From positions 20,155,338 to 20,219,337 of the forward strand of contig CAMZMU010000089.1 in the NCBI GenBank assembly GCA_947311845.1: a stretch of 64,000 bases of DNA. The letters run 5' to 3'. Positions 57,958 to 64,000 of this stretch are shown one piece after another (the first letter of the stretch is position 1; every line of letters begins with the position of its first letter). A model generated the notes under the pieces. It had not been told where the DNA came from, did not search any database, and worked only from the letters and a program-made list of their open reading frames with translations. Made by a program: the position numbers and the translations under genes. The stretch is from Poa pratensis (taxonomy: Eukaryota > Streptophyta > Magnoliopsida > Poales > Poaceae).

Positions 57958-59241
57958 TCCTCATCCTCCTAACTCGGACTCCGCTGTTTCGTCAGGGGGA
58001 GTATGAGCTGAAGCAAGGGAAACTTCCTCCATGTCAGGCTCAGCCGACAAAATCTCCACCTCCGAAGTTTCTCCACCTTCAGTAAGGGGAGGTAGGCAGA
58101 CGAAGGAAGGATGACCCTACATATAATAAGCCAGTCAATTACAAGCTACAAAATCGCGAAAACTCGCAAGGCAACAATCATAAGGTAGTACATACCTCGG
58201 GCAGCGGGTGCTCGCCGTCGTATGCAGCGGGAAACAAGGAGGCCATCATCACGCACGCCGTGAAAACCGCGCCAGAGCGGTCAATTTCAGTCTGAGCGGC
58301 ACCGTCATCGGTCAAACACTGCAGAGTGGGGCCCACAGGTCATGTCCCATCAAAGAGCGCAGAAGCGTGTCATCGCCGGTCAGGTGGCACAGTCGCCATA
58401 AAACGTCATCCCTGATGTCATTTGAAGAGGCGTTGAAAACAAGCCACAAAACATTCGACTGATCCATAAAACAAAAGCGCATTCACTCCCATCGGGAGCA
58501 GGTTGCAAATTTCGTCGACTGTCGCATAAAGTGCAAAAGATTTGAGATTATCCTCAACTGCAAGCAATTTAGCACAATATCGGGGGCTACTCCCATCGAG
58601 AGCGCTGTCGCGCCCCCGATGAAATGTTAACATAAGTAAAGCATGTATTGCGCACTCGAAATTCTATTGATCTAGCGGCTAAGCTGACAGCATAAAGAAA
58701 GTCACTCAAAATTTTCCCAAGATGCAGCTTCGATCCTTGGAAGCTGTACGCGTAGTGCATAGGTAAGACACGCCGATCCGTCGAGTGGGCCGGGACTCGT
58801 ACCTACTACGTTGATCCTGTAATTTACCATGTCCGACGGCATGAAGAAAATCCTAGCGGACGCGTTAGGTACCCGCAAAACTATACTGCAGGTTGATTCT
58901 ATAAGACCTCCGTGGCCTGAGTTAAACCTAACCAGTATGTTCCGGATTCGAGTCTGGGGACTCGAGTCTGATGTAGGCTAGTAAGGTTTTGCCCAAGAGC
59001 AGTTAACTGGTCCCGATCCGTCGAGTGTACCAGGCCTACTATGCCACTATCCCTAACATAACTATCACAAATGACAAAACTGCTGGTGAAACGCCAGTCG
59101 ACTTATTACCGACTCCTAAAAGTGTTATCACCACTCGAAAAGATATCGACTGACTATGCGTATTGGTGGTTGATTTAAGACGTGCACTGGCAGAGGAGTC
59201 CCTGCCTGAATCTTCGAGCCAACCAGGCACTCGGGGGCTAC

Positions 59242-59690
59242 TGATGCGGGCCTACCCTCCGGATACCCCACTATGAAGATTCCTGGAGCACGTACAGGGC
59301 AAGGACTCGAGTAATGGCCCACCAAGGGATCAAGACCGACGTCTATCTCGAGAGCCCACGAAGGAAGGAGTGCTCTCCAAGTCAAGCGTAGCATAGGTCG
59401 GTTTAGACTTTCCATACATGTAATCCTAGTCGGTTATGATTTCCCGAGACCCAGCCTCCTATATAAAGGCTGGGAGGGTCGCCGATCAAGGACACGCAAT
59501 ACCTTAGCCATCAAACCCTAGCGAGATTGACATCTCGCAGGGAACCTTGTAACTCCATTGTTCGCATCCATCAATAAACAGACAAGCAGGACGTAGGGGT
59601 GTTACCTCCACACGAGGATCCTGAACCTGGGTAAACATTGCTTGTCAGCCGTAGGAACTACTAGCTCCACCAAATCTCCCTCCCGAAACA
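59242..59690 (+). mobile_element. 3' LTR of the Gypsy element
   Basis: Starts TGATGCGGGCCTACCCTCCG right after the polypurine tract and ends CCTCCCGAAACA. A TATA box CTATATAAAGG lies near 59460-59470, and AATAAA is at 59574-59579. Length is about 449 bp. Confidence 0.75.
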
Positions 59691-59996
59691 ACCCTAGGTG
59701 CCTAAACCATGGGATTTGCCGAGGCCGACCCTCGACACCCTCCGCCAGCAGTTGCTCGCCGACCGTCGTGCTCGGCGCGAGCGCGCCAACATGACCCGAG
59801 CACCGCCATGAGCACGACAAGCAGCGCCGCCTCCTCAACGAGGAGCAGGTGACGGACGAGGCATTTGCCCGCGAGATGCAGAGCCACGTAGCGGCCTAGC
59901 CCGGCGCCACACACGTCAGGGAAAATCTCTCTCGTAGACCCACGTACGTCCACGTGTGCATGCATGCCCTGCAAGGCGGACGGCACGCGCGCATAT
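59691..59996. other. Remnant of interrupted host/Harbinger DNA with a fourth block-B copy
   Basis: 59700-59900 is Arg/Glu-rich in translation (a frame reading DKQRRLLNEEQVTDEAFARE), perhaps Harbinger ORF1 remains. 59926-59996 holds TCCACGTGTGCATGCATGCC and GGCGGACGGCACGCGCGCAT, matching block B of the triplicated unit. Confidence 0.5.
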
Positions 59997-61555
59997 GGGC
60001 GTGTTTGGTAGCCCACGAAGTCCCCAATCAGGCCCTGGGGATGCAAAAAACGGCCGTTTGGTTGCCCACGGGGTGACTTGGCCCGAGCTCGCACGAACCT
60101 TAAAGCATCCCTCAGCCAGGCCCACGAGGAACGCTCGATTCAGCCGTTTTTCCAGAGCCACCCTGAGCACATCACAGTAGAGCCATGGAGCTGGCGGGAG
60201 ATGAAAAATTGGTGCGGGCGTATGGCGCGAAGGCTACTCTCAACTCCTTCTTTTGGGAGTCACCGCAAGAGGGAGAAGCAACCACATTATTTCGGCTTTA
60301 AGGTGCAGGCGGAAGCGGCGGCGAGTTAGATCTAGCGGCGAGGCAATCAACGGCGGAAGCGGCGGCAGACGTGATGGCTAGAGCGGCGATGGCACTAGTG
60401 GCGAGGAACAGGATCTGCTCTTCTACGCCTCTTCGGCAGCACCAAAAGCTTGGTCTTCTCTTCTCCCACGGCGGTAAGCAGTATTCCACCCCACCCCTAG
60501 GTAGATCTTGCACTACATAGTAGCATACCCTCGCCCTGGATCTTAGACTAGAACGTAACTTCTTGATTTTGGCTGTGGTCTTATTTATCCTCTGCCTCGA
60601 TTTCTCTAGGACGGACCAACTCGTATGCCGCTCATCATTCAGGCCGCAACACTCATAGCTGTGATTCAGGCTTGGATCATGTTAGTCCACCACAGAGCAG
60701 TACGCCGCAACTATAGGGGTGTTATCAGATATGGTCCTTTGTTACCCCGAGACCAGGAGAGGATTGCGAATCTGAACTACATCTACAACAACAACGAGGT
60801 CGAGGCCGTGAACATACTACGAATGGGCAGAGCTCCCTTTGCAAGCTTGTGGAGACGTTTCGGACCACGGGGTTGCTGAAAGATAGCATCCACACCTCTG
60901 TAAAGAGCAAGTGGCAATGTTTCTTCATGTTGTTGGTCACAATCAGAGGTTTCGAATCGGAGGTTTCGAGTGATTCACAGCACTTTCAAGAGATCTAACG
61001 AGACTATTTCTCGCTATTTCAAGCAAATCTTGTTCGCAGTTGGAGAGCTCAGAGCAGAGATGATCAAGGCACCAACTGGCCAAAATCCACCGAAGATACG
61101 AAACAGCCACAGGTGGTACCCATACTTCAAGGTGAGAAAATCATATCTCATAGTTCTTGCTAACATAGAGACCAAATTGTGCATCTATGTAGTGTTAACC
61201 TAACACAATGTCCATGTCAACATGATTATATTGGTGCAATTGATGGCACTCATGTGACTGCTAGAGTGCCAATGTCAGAGTCTGCTGCGTGTAGAGGTAG
61301 AAAGCATTACACCAGCCAGAATGTGCTTGCTGCTGTCGATTTCGACGAGAAGTTCACATATGTGCTAGCTGGCTGGGAAGGCCCGAAGGATCTGGCCATG
61401 ATGCAAGCATTCTTGCTGACAGCATGAGTCGACCGGATGGGATCAACATTCCGGATGGCAAGTTCTACCTGGGAGATGCAGGGTATGCTTGTCGCCCAGG
61501 TGTAATTCCACCCTTCAAGGGTACCAGGTACCAGTGTACCACCTGAACGACTTCT
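59997..61555 (+). mobile_element. Harbinger element, right end cut by an LTR element
   Basis: The left terminus GGGCGTGTTTGGTAGCCCAC is of PIF/Harbinger type. A HARBI1-like transposase remnant fills 60625-61555. The right terminus is not seen because an LTR retrotransposon begins at 61556. Confidence 0.68.
60625..61555 (+). pseudogene. PIF/Harbinger transposase (HARBI1/ALP1-like), broken
   Basis: Starts MPLIIQAATLIAVI. It has YNNNEVEAVNILRMGRAPF, then LLKDSIHTSV, then HSTFKRSNETISRYFKQILF and HRWYPYFK followed by a degraded intron start (GTGAGA, 61132). The DDE-type core reads DYIGAIDGTHVTARVP, YTSQNVLAAVDFDEKFTYVL, AGWEGPKD, then in another frame RPDGINIPDGKFYLGDAGYA and LNDF. The first Asp (IDGTH) and LGDAGY are kept. 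Frameshifts near 60845, 60905 and 61425 and a small duplication near 61530 disable it. The host LTR element breaks it at the C terminus. Confidence 0.85.
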
Positions 61556-64000
61556 TGTAACATCCTAAGTTTTTCAAAAAGTTGAAAAATCAGAAAAATT
61601 TAAAACTTTTTGAAAGCTATATGTATTTTGATTTGAAAAGAAAAATCATGCATGCATTCATCATCTTCTTGCATTGTTTGCATTTGAAAATTTCAAAAGT
61701 TGGAAATATAATTCCACTTGAAAACATATTCAAGAAAGTATATTAAAAGGGCAAGTTATGCCATACATATTATTTTAGATTATTATGGTTTTATTTATTT
61801 GTTATGTCTAATTTTTGGTTTTGATTTATTTATAAAATAAGTTTCAAATAGCTAAGTTCCAAAAATTACATTTGTGGTATTTTATTTAATTTTAATAGGC
61901 CACAAAAGATTTTATTTAAAATCGCATTTTAAAATTGACTTAACTTGTCAATTAAGCATTTTGTAATATTTTTAATTTTGTATTTTGAAATGTTTGAAAA
62001 AGTGTGTTTGAATGTTTTAAATAACAGATCTTGATTTTATAAAAATTTAGAAACAAATTTGAGTTAAATTGAAGTTTTAAAACTAAAGTTATAAAAGTTT
62101 TCAGAAAAGAAAAAGAAAAAGAACAAAAAAAAAACAAGAGAGAAGCGCAGCCCAGCCCAAACAGCCCACGGCCCCCTCTCTCTCTTCTCTCACTGCCATG
62201 CGGGTCCCGCCCATGACGCAAGCAATGACGTCACCGTCTTCAACCTCCTGTGCAAGAAATCCGCCCGAAACCCTAGTCTATCCCGAGTCAAATTCGTTGC
62301 GAATCACACGCGTTTCTTCCGTGCCTCTTGCCCCATATAAACCCCCAGAACCCCGCAGTATTTCCCCTCAAAAATTTCCATCAAAGCGCCGCCAGGCTGC
62401 CCGTAATCGAGCTCGCCGTCCCGCCATTTCCGCCGGCGAATTCTTCAAACTCCGGCGACATCCGTGAACTCCGAGCCCTCCCACCTACCTCTTTCTCTCC
62501 CTTTTCTCCTTGCGCATCTTTCTAATTTTGCTCCGTAATTTATTTCGCAGCGGAACGAGCAGTCCTTGTTCGACCGAACCTCGCCGCCGCACACCCGACT
62601 CCAGCGAGCAAAAAGAGGAGGAGAAGAACACCCCCGCCGTCCCCGAGCCCACCATCTCCCTCGCCTCGACCTCCCGCACCCCGTGGTATGACCAGCACCT
62701 CCCCTCCCTCCTTTGTGCGTCGTGCGCATGCACGCCGGCAATGGCGCCACCGCGGGAGCTCGGCCACCGGAGCAACTCCGGCCAGCCGCGCCGTCCTTTT
62801 AGGTCAAACAGATCTAGACCGTTAGATCGCGGATGGACGTTGTAGATTAGATCCACGCTGCGAAGGGGTACGGGCGAATCAGATCGCGACACGTCAGTCG
62901 CCTCGTCAGTGCACCGTCAGCACCAGCCAGCCAATCCGGAGCCGCCACGTGGACGTCAACGCCAAGTCAGCAGTCAAAGTCAGCAGTCAACCAAAGACCG
63001 ACAAATTTTGCAGAAAAGACCCTGAAGATTAGATTCATTATAACTTTTTATTGGCTCGGCCAAATTTTGCAAACTTTATATTTTTGGAAAGCTTATGACA
63101 TGTAGAAACTTTTGGCATAGTTAAATTTATGTTTTGACAAATTCAAATTGGTTCAAATTTTAAAATTGTTTGTTTAAGTAAATTTGACTTAACTTGAGTT
63201 TTAAAATTTATTTTAGGGCAAATCCAATTGCTATAACTTTGTTTAATTAATACTTGGCCGTAGGAATCATCAAAATATTTTTGTAGATTATTTTTCTACG
63301 AATTTCTATTTATTTGTATTTATCCTCTTTTTAGGAGGATTCTTAATTATTTTTAATGCTTAAAAATTATTTTCTTCACCTTTTTCGAGCTATACTTTAA
63401 CTTAGAGATATTTTGAAAAAGTTGAGATGCTTAGAAGTACTTTGAAAATTTTTAGCATCCCAACATCATCAAAGTTGCCTTAGGAATTTTTGTTAAGTTA
63501 TTTCTGTCCATTATAATCCCTTAGAAAAAATTTGGTAACTATTTCCTTGTCAATTTTCCTTAGAAAAAATTGGCATCTTAAATTGGTTAAGTTTTCCTTA
63601 GCAAAATTTTAGCACCTTATAAATGGTGTGTTTTCCTTAGAAATTATTTAGTCACTTTATTTGTGCTAACTTGTCCTTAGAAAAATTTGATGGATTGCAT
63701 GTTAGCCCTTTTGACCCTCCAATTTGAAAATCACCAAGTTAGAACTAGTGAAAACCATGAAGAACAAGAAGATGTGGCATTTGCTATCCTTGGAATTCTC
63801 AACATGAAGCTAGAAGGACAATGAAGGACTTAGCCAAGACAACAGACTCCAGAAGCATCTCCAAGAAGTAAAAGCACTTAGAAGAAAATCAAGAGGAACT
63901 TCAACAAGACCAACCACCTATTCTTCTAAGTCTTTATTTCTTTCTTTTTCCTGGTGGTACCAAATGATGAAGTCTGCAAAATCATCAAGTCCTACAAGAA
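61556..64000 (+). mobile_element. 5' LTR and possibly leader of an LTR retrotransposon running off the window
   Basis: The boundary TGTAACATCCTAAGTTTTTC directly follows interrupted Harbinger coding sequence. A TATA-like CATATAAACCCCC lies at 62334-62346, preceded by AT-rich and followed by GC-rich sequence, as in long Gypsy LTRs. After 63000 come AT-rich repeats of CCTTAGAAAAAATTTGG type. I see no primer-binding site, so the LTR end is not placed and the family is not named. Confidence 0.6.
62334..62346 (+). promoter_or_regulatory. Putative LTR TATA box
   Basis: CATATAAACCCCC about 780 bp into the LTR, followed by a CT-rich leader. Consistent with a U3/R promoter. Confidence 0.5.

Larger units (their letters stand above)
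56757..59690 (+). mobile_element. 3' part of a Gypsy retrotransposon with its 3' LTR
   Basis: Polarity is set by a polypurine tract at 59230-59241 (CTCGGGGGCTAC) directly before the LTR and by the LTR TATA box on the plus strand. gag-pol and the 5' LTR are absent, so the copy is truncated on the left. The internal part carries an antisense multi-exon frame. CTCGGGGGCTACTC-like sequence followed by GAGCGCTGTCGCGC recurs near 57388 and 58579. Confidence 0.72.

Noticed and set aside
1..64000. tRNA genes, rRNA genes, CRISPR arrays or bacterial-type operons
   Set aside because: None seen. The only tRNA-like signal is the primer-binding site at 3544-3555.

Overview
This window looks like nuclear chromosomal DNA of a grass, most likely a Triticeae species (wheat, Aegilops or barley group). 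The signs are: Stowaway MITEs with the CTCCCTCCGT terminus; a Copia LTR of the BARE/WIS/Angela type (start TGTTGGAAATATG, tRNA-iMet primer site TGGTATCAGAGC); GC-rich first exons; and densely nested transposons around few genes. I see no organellar or bacterial gene, rRNA or tRNA gene, or CRISPR array. All family names come from recognising motifs, not from a database search.

Three ordinary host genes are supported. (1) A five-exon gene on the minus strand (5626-7704) encodes the LYR-motif subunit NDUFB9/B22 of mitochondrial complex I, and its promoter carries a cluster of site II (TGGGCC/T) elements. (2) An 11-exon gene on the plus strand (24067-31277) encodes a CDPK-related kinase (CRK) with an acylation-type N terminus, a full kinase domain and degenerate EF-hands. 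Its first exon reads through only if three single-base indels are allowed for. (3) A single-exon SAUR gene lies on the minus strand (44458-44874). A fourth intact coding region (11824-13752, minus) is a Myb/SANT-like protein with a NAM-associated C-terminal region, carried inside a complete PIF/Harbinger element that has no transposase.

Layout: 1-5.1 kb is the 5' remnant of a Copia element with a solo LTR nested in its LTR. 5.6-8.7 kb holds the NDUFB9 gene with MITEs in and beside it. 9.8-11.1 kb is a truncated LINE. 11.56-14.2 kb holds a Harbinger element and an abutting Tourist-like MITE. 14.35-16.2 kb is a Helitron. 16.2-24 kb is intergenic with MITEs. 24-31.3 kb is the CRK gene. 31.3-37 kb holds small DNA transposons and a second Helitron. 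37.4-38.9 kb has two LINE 3' fragments. 41.5-43.65 kb is a Stowaway MITE split by a Helitron that captured a PPR gene fragment. 44.4-45.1 kb is the SAUR gene. 45.84-52.17 kb is a near full-length but decayed LINE with a perfect 16-bp target duplication. 53.1-56.2 kb is a diverged triplicated segment. 56.3-61.6 kb holds broken Harbinger elements and the 3' part of a Gypsy element with an antisense spliced reading frame. 61.56 kb to the end is the start of another LTR element.

The host genes share no pathway. The window mainly records transposition history: nested insertions with readable target-site duplications, three Helitrons with complete ends, and five very short insertions that look like abortive LINE retroposition (19-61 nt of LINE tail between target duplications). 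The least explained items are the triplicated 53-56 kb unit with a shared minus-strand reading frame, and the antisense multi-exon frame of the Gypsy element.
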